DNA of 64,000 bases, from assembly GCA_965659415.1 (NCBI GenBank), contig CBFHVA010000003.1, positions 172,622-236,621 on the forward strand. The letters are read 5' to 3'. The notes beneath the pieces were generated by a model that saw only the letters and a program-made list of their open reading frames with translations, did not search any database and was not told where the DNA came from. The translations under genes and the position numbers were made by a program. The stretch is from Phaeocystidibacter sp965659415. GTDB lineage: Bacteria > Bacteroidota > Bacteroidia > Flavobacteriales > Schleiferiaceae. Shown here one piece after another: positions 17,089-26,608 of the stretch (within the stretch, counting starts at the first letter, position 1; every line of letters starts with the position of its first letter).

Positions 17089-18069
17089 TCAATCCATATA
17101 CATTACAGAGCGAATCGCTTTTACCACCTTTTCGGTGTTCGGTAAGAACGCCTCCATTAATGTAGGGGCATATGCAGCTGGCGTATCGGCGGTATTCAAT
17201 CGAATAACCGGAGCATCTAAATAGTCGAAAGCACGCTTTTGAACCATATAGGTCAGTTCAGTGCTGATATTTCCCAAAGGCCATGCCTCCTCAACAATAA
17301 CGAGGCGGTTGGTTTTCTTTACTGAACGGATCACGGTATCATAATCGATTGGTCGAACGGAACGAAGATTGATAAGTTCAACACCCACGCCATCCTTAGC
17401 TATTTCATCGGCTGCTTCTTTTGCTACTTTGAGAATCTTTCCAAAACTAACAACAGTTACATCCGAGCCCTCCTGCATGACATCGGCCACGCCAATAGGA
17501 AGTGTGTATTCCTCCTCAGGCACCTCGCCTTTGTCGCCATACATTTGCTCACTTTCCATAACCAATACCGGGTCATTGTCGCGAATTGCCGACTTGAGTA
17601 ATCCTTTGGCATCATATGGATTGGCAGGAACAACTACTTTTAGTCCCGGGGTGTTCGCATACCAACTTTCAAAAGCTTGTGAGTGAGTTGCTCCAAGTTG
17701 TCCTGCAGATCCGGTAGGACCTCTGAATGTAATCGGAATGTTCAGCTGACCTCCACTCATTTGGTACATCTTGGCGGCATTGCTAATGATTTGATCAATC
17801 GCAACAAGGGAAAAGTTCCAAGTCATGAATTCCACAATGGGGCGCATTCCACCCATGGCAGCACCAACGCTGATGCCAGCAAAACCTAGCTCTGCGATTG
17901 GGGTATCAATTATACGCTTTGGTCCGAATTCATCCAACATGCCTTTTGAAGCCTTGTAAGCACCATTGTACTCCGCCACTTCTTCTCCCATGAGGAAAAT
18001 CTCCTCATCTCTGCGCATTTCTTCGCTCATGGCCTCAGCCACTGCTTGACGAAACTGTATTGTTCTCAT
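17089..18069 (-). CDS. pdhB: Pyruvate dehydrogenase E1 component, beta subunit
   Basis: With the alpha subunit (not in this window) it forms the thiamine pyrophosphate-dependent E1 that decarboxylates pyruvate for acetyl-CoA. The 326-residue protein has the N-terminal MGEEVAEYNGAYK, TPIAELGFAG, the FMTWNFSLVAIDQI dimer region, GPTGSAGQLGATHSQ and C-terminal VEEAWPLGNI. The frame is open 19 codons further up, but a promoter at 18093-18122 lies inside that extension and relatives start at MRTIQFRQA, so the ATG at 18069 is chosen. Lone pdhB genes, apart from pdhA and the E2/E3 genes, are common in Bacteroidota. Confidence 0.95.
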   Translation of the reverse strand: MRTIQFRQAVAEAMSEEMRRDEEIFLMGEEVAEYNGAYKASKGMLDEFGPKRIIDTPIAELGFAGISVGAAMGGMRPIVEFMTWNFSLVAIDQIISNAAKMYQMSGGQLNIPITFRGPTGSAGQLGATHSQAFESWYANTPGLKVVVPANPYDAKGLLKSAIRDNDPVLVMESEQMYGDKGEVPEEEYTLPIGVADVMQEGSDVTVVSFGKILKVAKEAADEIAKDGVGVELINLRSVRPIDYDTVIRSVKKTNRLVIVEEAWPLGNISTELTYMVQKRAFDYLDAPVIRLNTADTPAAYAPTLMEAFLPNTEKVVKAIRSVMYMD

Positions 18070-18092
18070 AGTTATCCTAAGTGTAGGGTTGG

Positions 18093-18122
18093 CAAATTTA
18101 GACAAAAAGTGGAGTGCACAAA
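18093..18122 (-). promoter_or_regulatory. Promoter of pdhB
   Basis: Minus strand TAAATTTG (18093-18100) and TTTG (18119-18122) with an 18-base spacer; the leader would be about 17 bases. Confidence 0.6.
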
Positions 18123-18274
18123 TCATCTGAGCTCATAGACTCATCTCGTTTAAACCAACCAAAAACAAACTTGTTAGGTACGTATAACAAAAAGGATGTT
18201 AATTTGTACTCGGTTAACGACCATTTTTTGGCTATTTTCGCAGGACTGAAGTACTATGTAGTAAAAGGATTTTT

Positions 18275-19015
18275 ATGAAGATCTTAGTTTGTATTAGTCA
18301 TGTACCGGACACCACGGCCAAGATTAATTTCACCAATGACAATACAGAATTTGACACCAATGGTGTTCAATTCATTATCAACCCGTATGATGAATTTGGC
18401 TTGACCAAAGCCATTCAACTAAAGGAAGCAAAAGGAGGAACCGTAACGGTTGTCAATGTAGGAGAAGCTTCCACTGAACCCACTTTGCGCAAAGCATTGG
18501 CCATTGGAGCCGATGATGCAATCCGAGTAAATGCAAATCCAAGTGATGCCTACTTTGTAGCTGAGCAATTAGCTGCTGTAGCCAAAGAAGGTGAGTATGA
18601 TGTAATTATTTGCGGTCAAGAGTCCATCGACTACAACGGTGGTCAGGTTGGCGGAATGCTTGCTGCCCTGCTTGATATGCCATTTGCCAGCCCATGTGTA
18701 GGCATGGATGCTGAAGAAGGTTCAGCTACCATCATCCGTGAAATTGATGGAGGTAAAGAAAAGAGCACCTTCAAGATGCCATTCGTGATTGGTGGCAAGA
18801 AAGGACTCGTGGAAGAGAAGGACCTTCGCATTCCAAATATGCGTGGAATTATGACGGCGCGTACCAAGCCATTAGCAGTAAGAGAAGCATCCGATGCAGC
18901 TGCACGCACTTCGGCTGTGAAGTACGAAAAGCCTGCGGCAAAGGCCGATGTGAAATTGGTGGACTCTGTAGATGAGTTAGTGAGCCTTCTTCACAATGAA
19001 GCAAAAGTGATTTAA
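18275..19015 (+). CDS. etfB: Electron transfer flavoprotein, beta subunit
   Basis: EtfB and EtfA form a heterodimer that carries electrons from acyl-CoA and other dehydrogenases to the quinone pool. The 246-residue protein has the N-terminal CISHVPDTTAKI, NPYDEFGLTKAIQLKE, a GADDAIRV segment and the ETF beta signature around VEEKDLRIPNMRGIMTARTK. etfA follows after 33 bases, so they form an operon with the DUF151 gene. The short gap upstream (18127-18274) holds TATTTTCG, one base off the -7 consensus. Confidence 0.96.
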   Translation: MKILVCISHVPDTTAKINFTNDNTEFDTNGVQFIINPYDEFGLTKAIQLKEAKGGTVTVVNVGEASTEPTLRKALAIGADDAIRVNANPSDAYFVAEQLAAVAKEGEYDVIICGQESIDYNGGQVGGMLAALLDMPFASPCVGMDAEEGSATIIREIDGGKEKSTFKMPFVIGGKKGLVEEKDLRIPNMRGIMTARTKPLAVREASDAAARTSAVKYEKPAAKADVKLVDSVDELVSLLHNEAKVI

Positions 19016-19048
19016 TCCCGAGAGGGACAACTTTAAAAAGATAAGGAA

Positions 19049-20017
19049 ATGGCAGTTTTAGTATTTGCTGAATCCTGGGAAGGAAAGTTCAAGAAAATTA
19101 CCCAAGAAGCCGTTAGCTACGCTAAGGATGTAGCCAATGCAGAAGGCACGGATGTTATAGCTGTTACCGTAGGTGATATCCAAGATGACGGTTCGAGTTT
19201 GGGTCAGTATGGAGCATCAGAAGTAGTACAAGTTGAGGGAGGTGCCTTTGGCAGCTTCAACGCTAAGGTATGGGCTGAAGCTCTGAATGAAGTTGCCCTA
19301 GCTAAAGGAGCAAACCACTTCATTATTAGCGGCACCAACAATGGTAAAATGATCGCTCCGATGTTGAGCGTGGTAGCTTCCGCAGCCTATATCAGTAACG
19401 CAATAGAAGTTCCAAGCAACTTCGCTCCGTTTACCGTTCGCAGAAATGCATTCTCAAACAAGGGATTGGTAGACTACCAAACATCAGCCGACAAAGTAAT
19501 TGTAGGTATCGTTCCAAATGCCATCGGCGTGAAAGAGCACGGTGGATCTGCCTCGGTGAGCACGCATAGCAGCGAAGTAGCTAGCAGCGATAAGAGCGAA
19601 GTAGTAAGCGTTGATAGAGTTCAAGGAAAAATTCCATTGCCAGAAGCCGACCTTGTTGTATCTGCTGGTCGCGGAATGAAGGCTCCAGAAAATTGGAATC
19701 TCATTGAAGATCTTGCTCAGACCCTAGGTGCTGGAACGGCATGTTCAAAGCCCGTGAGTGATATTGGATGGAGACCACACAGCGAGCACGTTGGACAAAC
19801 GGGAATTCAAATTAACCCTACACTTTACATTGCCATCGGAATCTCTGGCGCCATCCAACATTTGGCTGGTGTTAGTGGATCAAAAACCATCGTGGTTATA
19901 AACAACGATCCTGAAGCTCCTTTCTTCAAAGCAGCTGATTACGGTATTGTTGGCGATGCATTCGAAGTGGTTCCTCAGCTAACGGAAGCAATCAAGGGCC
20001 TCAAGGCAAACGCATAA
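19049..20017 (+). CDS. etfA: Electron transfer flavoprotein, alpha subunit
   Basis: The alpha subunit of the ETF dimer, 322 residues, binds FAD in its C-terminal domain. Visible there are VVSAGRGM-KAPENW, ACSKPVSDIGWRPHSEHVGQTG (about 233-254) and ALNPTLYIAIGISGAIQHLAG-like (INPTLYIAIGISGAIQHLAG), with the NNDPEAPFFKAADYGIVGD end typical of the family. The N-terminal domain is the structural one. Its stop overlaps the next ATG by one base (TAATG). Confidence 0.96.
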   Translation: MAVLVFAESWEGKFKKITQEAVSYAKDVANAEGTDVIAVTVGDIQDDGSSLGQYGASEVVQVEGGAFGSFNAKVWAEALNEVALAKGANHFIISGTNNGKMIAPMLSVVASAAYISNAIEVPSNFAPFTVRRNAFSNKGLVDYQTSADKVIVGIVPNAIGVKEHGGSASVSTHSSEVASSDKSEVVSVDRVQGKIPLPEADLVVSAGRGMKAPENWNLIEDLAQTLGAGTACSKPVSDIGWRPHSEHVGQTGIQINPTLYIAIGISGAIQHLAGVSGSKTIVVINNDPEAPFFKAADYGIVGDAFEVVPQLTEAIKGLKANA

Positions 20018-20631
20018 TGACGAAAATTCCTTTAACGATAAAAGGTCTTTCGTACAGCGAAAGACAAACGGGTGCTTATGCGCTCATTCTCGCAGAAGAG
20101 AATGGGCAGCGTAAGCTACCCATCGTTATTGGAGGCTTTGAAGCACAGGCCATTGCTATAGCGCTTGAAAAGATGGTTTCCCCTCCACGACCGTTGACGC
20201 ATGACCTCTTCAAAGAGTTTGCAAACGTGTTCGAAATTGGATTGGAAGAAATTATCATCTACAAAATAAAAGACGGTGTCTTTTACGCCAACTTGCACTG
20301 CCATCGAAACAACAAAGATGAAATTATCGACGCTCGGCCTTCAGATGCCGTTGCGCTTGCGATTCGATTTCAGTGCCCCATTTACACGACGGAGGAAGTG
20401 CTTCAGTCAGCAGGACTCATTCTACAAGAAGAAGCCGATGCAAAAAGCACCTCAAGCAACCCCGTTCATGAAAGCCCACCTCAACAAACAACCTCAACCC
20501 CTTCACCAGATAATCCCTTGAAATCTGCTAGCTTGAAAAAGCTAAATAGCATGCTCAACAAGGCGGTAAAGAATGAGGATTACGAGCTTGCAGCTCGAAT
20601 ACGCGATGAAATTGATCGCCGAGAAACCTAA
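20017..20631 (+). CDS. Bifunctional nuclease family protein (DUF151) with UVR motif
   Basis: The first 140 residues match the BFN/DUF151 domain (GGFEAQAIAIALE, RPLTHDLF, DARPSDAVALAIRF), which in plants and Mycobacterium-type relatives has been linked with nuclease activity. After a Ser/Thr/Pro linker the C terminus carries a UVR motif (LNKAVKNEDYELAARIRDEI, about 180-199), the UvrB-UvrC contact helix pair also found in ClpC and others. This fusion is usual in Bacteroidota. It is translationally coupled to etfA, and the transporter gene follows after 12 bases. Its role here is unknown. Confidence 0.82.
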   Translation: MTKIPLTIKGLSYSERQTGAYALILAEENGQRKLPIVIGGFEAQAIAIALEKMVSPPRPLTHDLFKEFANVFEIGLEEIIIYKIKDGVFYANLHCHRNNKDEIIDARPSDAVALAIRFQCPIYTTEEVLQSAGLILQEEADAKSTSSNPVHESPPQQTTSTPSPDNPLKSASLKKLNSMLNKAVKNEDYELAARIRDEIDRRET

Positions 20632-20643
20632 CCCTGCCCAATC

Positions 20644-22386
20644 ATGCGATTCAAGATTGTCGCACTTATCCTTCTCCTCTTAACTACTACCGTTTTTGTT
20701 ATCGGCGTGTTTGTGACACCCGAGAAGGGCAAGGAAATCGAATCTACTACTACCGTGCCCATCGAGGGTCGCTATTCGTTTTCCTCCATCACTAACGAAG
20801 TAGACAGTGTTCTCCTTCCGGTTGCCGATGGTGATACCCTGACTCTGAAATCAGACAGCACGTTCTGCTATTTTCTTCAGGCTAAAAACAACCTCTTTGC
20901 AGAAGGAACTTGGTTCTTGAAGGATAATCAATTGCACTTCAAGTACAGACTACCGAGCGATACCATTCGAACATATCAGATTCAAGTCCAAAACGATTCA
21001 GTCCTTTCTTTTTCCGAAGGCGCAGTAACCTTCGCCTTTGAGCGCCCACCTTTTAAAGCCCCGTTTATCACCGATAACGAGGTAGCCTTTGAGTTTAGCA
21101 TGAATCACATTGGACGCGGATTGATGGGTATGATGCTGCTTATTGCCATTGGCTTTGTTTTTAGCACAAACCGCCGCCAAATTAAGTGGGGACAAATTGG
21201 TGTTGGTCTGCTTCTTCAACTCATCATAGCGTTTGGAATTCTGCACATAGGCTGGGTTCAAGACATATTCGAATTTGTGAGTAAGAAGTTCGTGGAATTA
21301 CTTGGATTTACTCGTGAAGGGTCGCTGTTCCTATTCGGATCCCTAATTGAGGATGAAGACTCGTTCGGGTACATATTCGCCTTTCAGGTTTTACCCACTG
21401 TCATTTTCTTTTCGGCCCTTACGAGCCTATTCTACTATTATGGAATTCTGCAAAAGGTGGTTTACATCTTTGCTTGGGTGATGCGCAACACTATGCGCCT
21501 CAGTGGTGCGGAGAGCCTGGCAGCCGCTGGTAATATCTTCTTAGGTCAAACGGAAGCTCCACTGCTCGTGAAGCCTTATATCGCGGGAATGACGAAAAGC
21601 GAGTTGCTATGCTTAATGTCGGGCGGTATGGCCACAATTGCCGGAGGTGTACTAGCCGCATTTATCGGTTTTTTGGGTGGAGGCAATGAAGCCCAAGAGT
21701 TGTATTTCGCCAATCACCTTTTGGCAGCATCAGTCATGTCAGCCCCAGCAGCAATAATCGCCGCCAAGCTCCTCGTACCTGAAACCAAAGAGGTAAACAG
21801 GGATATGCATATCAGCAAAAACACCATTGGAAAGAGTTGGTTGGAAGCAATCGCAAATGGAACTACCGAAGGACTTAAGCTCGCTGTAAACGTGGGTGCC
21901 ATGCTACTTGTATTTACAGCTTTTATTTACATGTTCAATGCCATCCTTGGAGGCATTGGAGATTTTACCGGACTCAACGAATGGGCTCAAGAGATCTCCA
22001 ATGGGCGATATGACGGGTTCTCTCTTCAGTTTATACTTGGCTACTCCCTTGCTCCTGTTACTTGGCTCATGGGAGTTGATGGAACGGATATTTACGTGGT
22101 GGGGCAACTCCTCGGGGAAAAAACCATTCTGAATGAATTTTATGCATACGCTTCCATGGCCGACCTCCTTCAAGATGGACAATTTATTCACAAAAGGAGT
22201 GCAATGATCGCCACTTACATCCTTTGTGGCTTTGCCAATTTCGCGAGTATCGGAATACAGATTGGTGGCATTGGAGCCCTTGCTCCTAGCCGTAAGAGCG
22301 AATTGAGCAAGCTTGGACTGAGAGCCCTTTTAGGCGGAACCATGGCCTCACTTTTCACAGCCGTACTTGTTGGTATGTTGACCTAA
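20644..22386 (+). CDS. Concentrative nucleoside transporter (CNT/NupC family) with N-terminal extracytoplasmic domain
   Basis: CNT carriers import nucleosides with Na+ or H+. Residues about 150-580 form the transporter, with the hallmark GQTEAPLLVKPYI, GGMATIAGGVLAAFIGF and MGVDGTDIYVVGQLLGEK. In front sit a hydrophobic segment (about 5-24) and some 125 residues that look like a small beta-rich domain facing the periplasm (Asp- and Thr-rich, LTLKSDSTFCYF, FAEGTWFLKDNQLHFKYRL), which resembles lipocalin-like META/DUF repeats. The total of 580 is longer than the plain 400-residue family. It is in line with etfBA and thyA and fits with the two nucleoside kinases nearby. Confidence 0.9.
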   Translation: MRFKIVALILLLLTTTVFVIGVFVTPEKGKEIESTTTVPIEGRYSFSSITNEVDSVLLPVADGDTLTLKSDSTFCYFLQAKNNLFAEGTWFLKDNQLHFKYRLPSDTIRTYQIQVQNDSVLSFSEGAVTFAFERPPFKAPFITDNEVAFEFSMNHIGRGLMGMMLLIAIGFVFSTNRRQIKWGQIGVGLLLQLIIAFGILHIGWVQDIFEFVSKKFVELLGFTREGSLFLFGSLIEDEDSFGYIFAFQVLPTVIFFSALTSLFYYYGILQKVVYIFAWVMRNTMRLSGAESLAAAGNIFLGQTEAPLLVKPYIAGMTKSELLCLMSGGMATIAGGVLAAFIGFLGGGNEAQELYFANHLLAASVMSAPAAIIAAKLLVPETKEVNRDMHISKNTIGKSWLEAIANGTTEGLKLAVNVGAMLLVFTAFIYMFNAILGGIGDFTGLNEWAQEISNGRYDGFSLQFILGYSLAPVTWLMGVDGTDIYVVGQLLGEKTILNEFYAYASMADLLQDGQFIHKRSAMIATYILCGFANFASIGIQIGGIGALAPSRKSELSKLGLRALLGGTMASLFTAVLVGMLT

Positions 22387-22459
22387 TTTTGGTCAAATCT
22401 CCCCTCACCATTTCGTATATTTCCCTCGCAATTCCATATTAAATACGGAGAGGAAAAAG

Positions 22460-23341
22460 ATGAAGCAGTACCACAATCTCATGCAACACGTGTTGGATAA
22501 CGGAATCCGTAAGGAGGACCGCACAGGCACGGGAACCATTAGTGTTTTTGGACATCAAATGCGATTTGATTTATCCGAAGGCTTTCCGCTGATGACTACC
22601 AAAAAAGTGCATATGAAATCAGTGCTTCACGAGCTCCTATGGTTCATTCAAGGAGATACCAATATTGAGTATCTCGACAAGCACAAGGTTCGCATCTGGG
22701 ATGATTGGCCATTCGCGAAGTACAAGCAATCAGAAGCCTATCAAGGTGAAGATATCCGTCAATTTGCTGACCGGGTAGCGGCTGATCCGCAATTTGCTAA
22801 AGAATGGGGAAATTTGGGTCCGGTATACGGTTATCAGTGGCGCTCTTGGCCAGCACCCAATGGCGAGAAAGTAGACCAATTGCTCGATGTGATTGAGCAG
22901 ATAAAGAATAACCCATCGAGTAGGCGACACATTGTTTCCGCATGGAATCCCGGCATGATTCAAGATATGGCCCTTCCACCTTGTCACGCCTTCTTTCAAT
23001 TTTATGTCGCAGATGGAAAATTGAGCTGCCAGCTCTACCAGCGAAGCGCAGATATATTCTTGGGTGTTCCTTTTAACATAGCCAGTTATGCTGCGCTCAC
23101 CCATATGATCGCCCAAGTTTGTAACTTAGAAGTAGGCGACTTTGTCCATACACTAGGTGATGCACACATTTATCTCAACCACCTCGACCAAGTGAACGAA
23201 CAGTTGAGTAGAGACTTCAGACCGCTTCCAAAGTTGGTGATGAATCCAGATGTGCAGAACATTCTGGATTTCACCTATGACGACTTCGCTATTGAAGGCT
23301 ACGACCCTCATCCTCTGATAAGAGCACAAGTTGCGGTGTAA
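22460..23341 (+). CDS. thyA: Thymidylate synthase
   Basis: ThyA methylates dUMP to dTMP with methylene-tetrahydrofolate. The 293-residue protein carries RTGTGT near the N terminus, the active site PPCHAFFQFYV with catalytic Cys175, the QRSADIFLGVPFNIASYA block and the GDAHIYLNH motif. A purine-rich GGAGAGG lies about eight bases before ATG, more like a Shine-Dalgarno sequence than is usual here. The stop overlaps the next start by one base (TAATG), and folA follows one gene later, so thyA-unknown-folA is one unit supplying and recycling folate. Confidence 0.97.
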   Translation: MKQYHNLMQHVLDNGIRKEDRTGTGTISVFGHQMRFDLSEGFPLMTTKKVHMKSVLHELLWFIQGDTNIEYLDKHKVRIWDDWPFAKYKQSEAYQGEDIRQFADRVAADPQFAKEWGNLGPVYGYQWRSWPAPNGEKVDQLLDVIEQIKNNPSSRRHIVSAWNPGMIQDMALPPCHAFFQFYVADGKLSCQLYQRSADIFLGVPFNIASYAALTHMIAQVCNLEVGDFVHTLGDAHIYLNHLDQVNEQLSRDFRPLPKLVMNPDVQNILDFTYDDFAIEGYDPHPLIRAQVAV

Positions 23342-24063
23342 TGTGGCGGAAGTCTTTTTTCTTCGGACTGCTGTTGATTTCAATGCTTGGATATGGACAA
23401 CCTCGAGAGCGTTTTCCAGAACTTATCGAAGCACATGTAACCGGACTTCCCCTAATCAAAGGGTACTCCGAAAGTGATTCTGCAAAGCATCTGTATACAG
23501 CACTTGAGGCGTATTTAAAGGCGGAATTAACAGCGTTGGCTAAAGAGCAAAACAGCTTACTGATTGGCGGAAGTGGGCAGTTCATTATTGTTGTAGACCA
23601 CAACCAAGTGACCGATGTGGAGATCGTAACCGCCAACTCGCTCATATTCGCCCGACAAATTGAAGGGCTTCTGCATGCCATTCCCATCGAAGAAAATAGC
23701 CCAGAAGATGCACACTGGGTCATTCCTATAGCCCTGAATCAACTCGTGGGCTGTTGCGTGAATAGCAACTACACCTACGAATCGCTCGAAACTACAGTAG
23801 AGGCTAGCGAATACCTCACTCATAGCTTTCACCAAGTCAATATGCATCTACCCGATTCCTTGCGCTGGGCCGTGCGTTCTAATTCGTCTGGCAAATTGGA
23901 ATGTTTGGTAATGACCGAACATTCCCCCAGAGAATGGAACGACTATCTGATTGAAAATTTGGAAGCCATTTCAGCACATTTACCCCGCAGAAAGGGTGTT
24001 TGGCTTATAGGGTATTACCCCCGTAAATACCGAGAACCCCGAGAAGCTTCTCAAACCGAATAG
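23341..24063 (+). CDS. Secreted protein of unknown function between thyA and folA
   Basis: I do not recognise it. The 240-residue product has a signal peptide (MWRKSFFFGLLLISMLGYGQ) and would be periplasmic or outer-membrane attached. The middle (about 78-108) has a strand pattern QFIIVVDHNQVTDVEIVTANSL loosely like the C-terminal TonB fold, and GCCVNSN has two adjacent cysteines. It overlaps thyA by one base and is one base from folA, so it is firmly in the operon, though an exported protein has no clear link to folate. Codon use looks like the neighbours. Confidence 0.6.
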   Translation: MWRKSFFFGLLLISMLGYGQPRERFPELIEAHVTGLPLIKGYSESDSAKHLYTALEAYLKAELTALAKEQNSLLIGGSGQFIIVVDHNQVTDVEIVTANSLIFARQIEGLLHAIPIEENSPEDAHWVIPIALNQLVGCCVNSNYTYESLETTVEASEYLTHSFHQVNMHLPDSLRWAVRSNSSGKLECLVMTEHSPREWNDYLIENLEAISAHLPRRKGVWLIGYYPRKYREPREASQTE

Positions 24064-24064
24064 T

Positions 24065-24553
24065 ATGTTAACACTCATCGCCGCCATTGACGAAAACGGC
24101 ACATTAGGTGCCAATAACGATTTGATTTGGGACTTGCCTGAGGATATGCGCCACTTTGTTCGATCCACCAAGGGTCATGCCGTAATCATGGGACGGAAAA
24201 CGTTCGATTCCATGGATGGCAAGCCCTTGCCAAAGCGACACAATATCGTCATCACCCGGCAGGAGGGTTACCAGGCCGAAGGCATATCAGTGGCTCATAC
24301 GTTGGAAGACGCGATTCAATTAGCCTCACAAGATGATCAGCCCTTCATAATTGGCGGGGCGCAGATTTATCGTTTGGCTTTACCACACGCTGAACGGTTA
24401 GAAATAACGCATATCCATCACGCGTTTGAAGGTGGTGACGCTTATTTCCCTGAAATCGATCTCGATGTTTGGGAGAAAGAAAAAGAAGAGTATCACCCTA
24501 TAGATGAGCGGCACCAGCAATCCTTTACAATCACCCGTTACGAGCGGAAATAA
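24065..24553 (+). CDS. folA: Dihydrofolate reductase
   Basis: FolA reduces dihydrofolate, made by ThyA, back to tetrahydrofolate with NADPH. The 162-residue protein is typical in length and has IAAIDENGTLGANNDLIWDLPEDM with the catalytic Asp in the LPEDM region, the NADPH-binding MGRKTFDSM and the IIGGAQIY motif. It starts one base after the unknown secreted protein, completing the thyA unit. Confidence 0.96.
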   Translation: MLTLIAAIDENGTLGANNDLIWDLPEDMRHFVRSTKGHAVIMGRKTFDSMDGKPLPKRHNIVITRQEGYQAEGISVAHTLEDAIQLASQDDQPFIIGGAQIYRLALPHAERLEITHIHHAFEGGDAYFPEIDLDVWEKEKEEYHPIDERHQQSFTITRYERK

Positions 24554-24582
24554 AAAATCCCGATTCGAGCTGAATCGGGATT
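24551..24582 (-). terminator. Terminator after clpX (also downstream of folA)
   Basis: An 11-bp stem AATCCCGATTC/GAATCGGGATT. The T run is on the minus strand side, so it mainly serves clpX. Confidence 0.75.
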
Positions 24583-24605
24583 AGAGTATTCTTCTGGGAG
24601 GTTTC

Positions 24606-25853
24606 TTAACTCGCTGCTTTCAACGGAGATCCTCCCAACCTTTTGTATTGATTCTCGCAATAGGCTCGGTCAACGACTAATATCTGTCCCCCTTCGTCCT
24701 CATGACTCGGAAGTTCAAACATAGCCTCATTGAACACCGTTTCACAAATTCCACGTAAACCTCGGGCCCCAAGCTTTGACTCATTCGCTTTCTCAACAAT
24801 GAAATCGAGTGCTGAATCTTCAACTTTCAATTGAACGTTGTCCAATTCAAACAACTTGGTGAACTGCTTCATCAAGGCATTCTTTGGATCTGTCAATATT
24901 TGACGCATAGCCTTTATATCTAACGGATTCAGGTACGTCAGGACAGGCATTCTTCCGATTAACTCAGGAATCAAGCCAAAGGTTTTCAAATCTTGCGGAA
25001 TGATGTACTTGAGGTACGCATCTTCATCTACAGATTTGCGTTTCGAACTAGCCTGAAAGCCTACCGTGCTCGTGTTCATGCGATTCGCAATGTGACGTTT
25101 GATGCCATCAAATGCACCACCAGCCACAAATAAGATATTCTTAGTGTCAATTTCAATAAACTTCTGATCCGGATGCTTACGTCCACCCTGAGGCGGAACA
25201 TTCACTTTTGACCCTTCCAGAAGCTTGAGCAAGGCCTGTTGCACACCCTCCCCACTCACATCACGAGTAATGGATGGGTTATCCGACTTTCTTGCAATCT
25301 TATCCACTTCATCAATAAACACAATTCCACGCTCAGCCGATTTAACATCGTAGTTCGCCGCTTGCAAAAGTCGAGTAAGAATGGACTCAACATCCTCTCC
25401 CACATAACCCGCCTCAGTAAGTACGGTGGCGTCTACAATGGTAAATGGAACATTGAGCATTTTAGCGATGGTCCTGGCGAGGAGGGTTTTCCCTGTGCCG
25501 GTTTCTCCAACCAATACGATGTTCGACTTTTCCAGTTCCACATCGTCATTCTTGCTAGCACCATTTACGAGGCGCTTGTAATGGTTGTATACAGCTACCG
25601 AGAGAACCTTCTTGGCATCATCTTGACCGATCACATAATCATCAAGGAACTTTTTAATTTCCTTGGGCTTGACCAATTTAAGTCCTTCGCCCAAGTCTTC
25701 AACCTCCTTGGATTCGAGCTCTTCGGATACAATGTTGTAGGCCTGTAGAATGCATTGATCACAAATATGACCGTTCATGCCCGCGATTAGGATATTGGTA
25801 TCCTTCTTTTCGCGTCCACAAAACGAACAACTCAGATTTTCTTTCTCCTTCAT
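24606..25853 (-). CDS. clpX: ATP-dependent Clp protease ATP-binding subunit ClpX
   Basis: ClpX is the AAA+ unfoldase that feeds substrates to ClpP. The 415-residue protein has the N-terminal zinc site CSFCGREK...CDQC, Walker A GETGTGKT, pore loop GYVGED, Walker B VFIDEVDKI, and GARGLRGI near the sensor 2 region. It is the last gene of the tig-clpP-clpX run on the minus strand; clpP lies 47 bases upstream. Confidence 0.98.
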   Translation of the reverse strand: MKEKENLSCSFCGREKKDTNILIAGMNGHICDQCILQAYNIVSEELESKEVEDLGEGLKLVKPKEIKKFLDDYVIGQDDAKKVLSVAVYNHYKRLVNGASKNDDVELEKSNIVLVGETGTGKTLLARTIAKMLNVPFTIVDATVLTEAGYVGEDVESILTRLLQAANYDVKSAERGIVFIDEVDKIARKSDNPSITRDVSGEGVQQALLKLLEGSKVNVPPQGGRKHPDQKFIEIDTKNILFVAGGAFDGIKRHIANRMNTSTVGFQASSKRKSVDEDAYLKYIIPQDLKTFGLIPELIGRMPVLTYLNPLDIKAMRQILTDPKNALMKQFTKLFELDNVQLKVEDSALDFIVEKANESKLGARGLRGICETVFNEAMFELPSHEDEGGQILVVDRAYCENQYKRLGGSPLKAAS

Positions 25854-25900
25854 ATACTCGAATTACGATTGTGCTCCGAAAGGGGTTTGCTAGAAACCCT

Positions 25901-26575
25901 TTATTTCGTAGGCCTCTTTGTTACGAGAACTTCATCGATCATGCCATACTCCTTAGCTTCTGCGGCAGTCATCCAGTAATCGCGATCACTATCGCGTTCT
26001 ACTTCTTCGAACGACTTACCCGAGTGCTGAGCAATGATTTCGTACAACTCACTCTTCAACTTGAGGATTTCCTTCAAGGTAATTTCCATATCAGAAGCCT
26101 GTCCCTGAGCACCTCCCATTGGTTGGTGAATCATCACTCTCGAATGTGGAAGAGCAGTTCTCTTACCAGCTGCACCTGCGCAAAGTAATACGGCAGCCAT
26201 CGAAGCGGCCATACCTGTACAAATCGTAGCTACATCTGGAGCAACCACTTGCATGGTATCATAAATTCCCAACCCTGCATAAACACTTCCTCCAGGTGAA
26301 TTCATATAGATTTGAATATCCTTTGAAGCATCCGCAGATTCCAAGAAGAGCAATTGAGCTTGAACAATGTTGGCAATCTGATCATTCACTCCTGTTCCAA
26401 GGAAAATGATGCGATCCATCATCAGACGTGAGAACACGTCCATTTGTGCCACGTTCAACTGGCGCTCTTCAATGATATATGGGGTCATCGAGGCTTCCAC
26501 GTACTGATCGACGTACATGCTTTGAATGCCTTGATGTTTGGTTGCGTATTTTTTGAATTCTTTACCGAAGTCCAT
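25901..26575 (-). CDS. clpP: ATP-dependent Clp protease proteolytic subunit ClpP
   Basis: ClpP forms the tetradecameric serine protease chamber. The 224-residue protein shows the catalytic triad Ser125 (GMAASMAA), His150 (RVMIHQP) and Asp199 (DSDRDYWM), and NSPGGSVYAG. It has about 25 extra N-terminal residues that may be a propeptide. It lies between tig and clpX, the common gene order. Confidence 0.97.
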   Translation of the reverse strand: MDFGKEFKKYATKHQGIQSMYVDQYVEASMTPYIIEERQLNVAQMDVFSRLMMDRIIFLGTGVNDQIANIVQAQLLFLESADASKDIQIYMNSPGGSVYAGLGIYDTMQVVAPDVATICTGMAASMAAVLLCAGAAGKRTALPHSRVMIHQPMGGAQGQASDMEITLKEILKLKSELYEIIAQHSGKSFEEVERDSDRDYWMTAAEAKEYGMIDEVLVTKRPTK

Positions 26576-26608
26576 TTAACTGTTTTATTGATTACGAACG
26601 GGTGTTCA

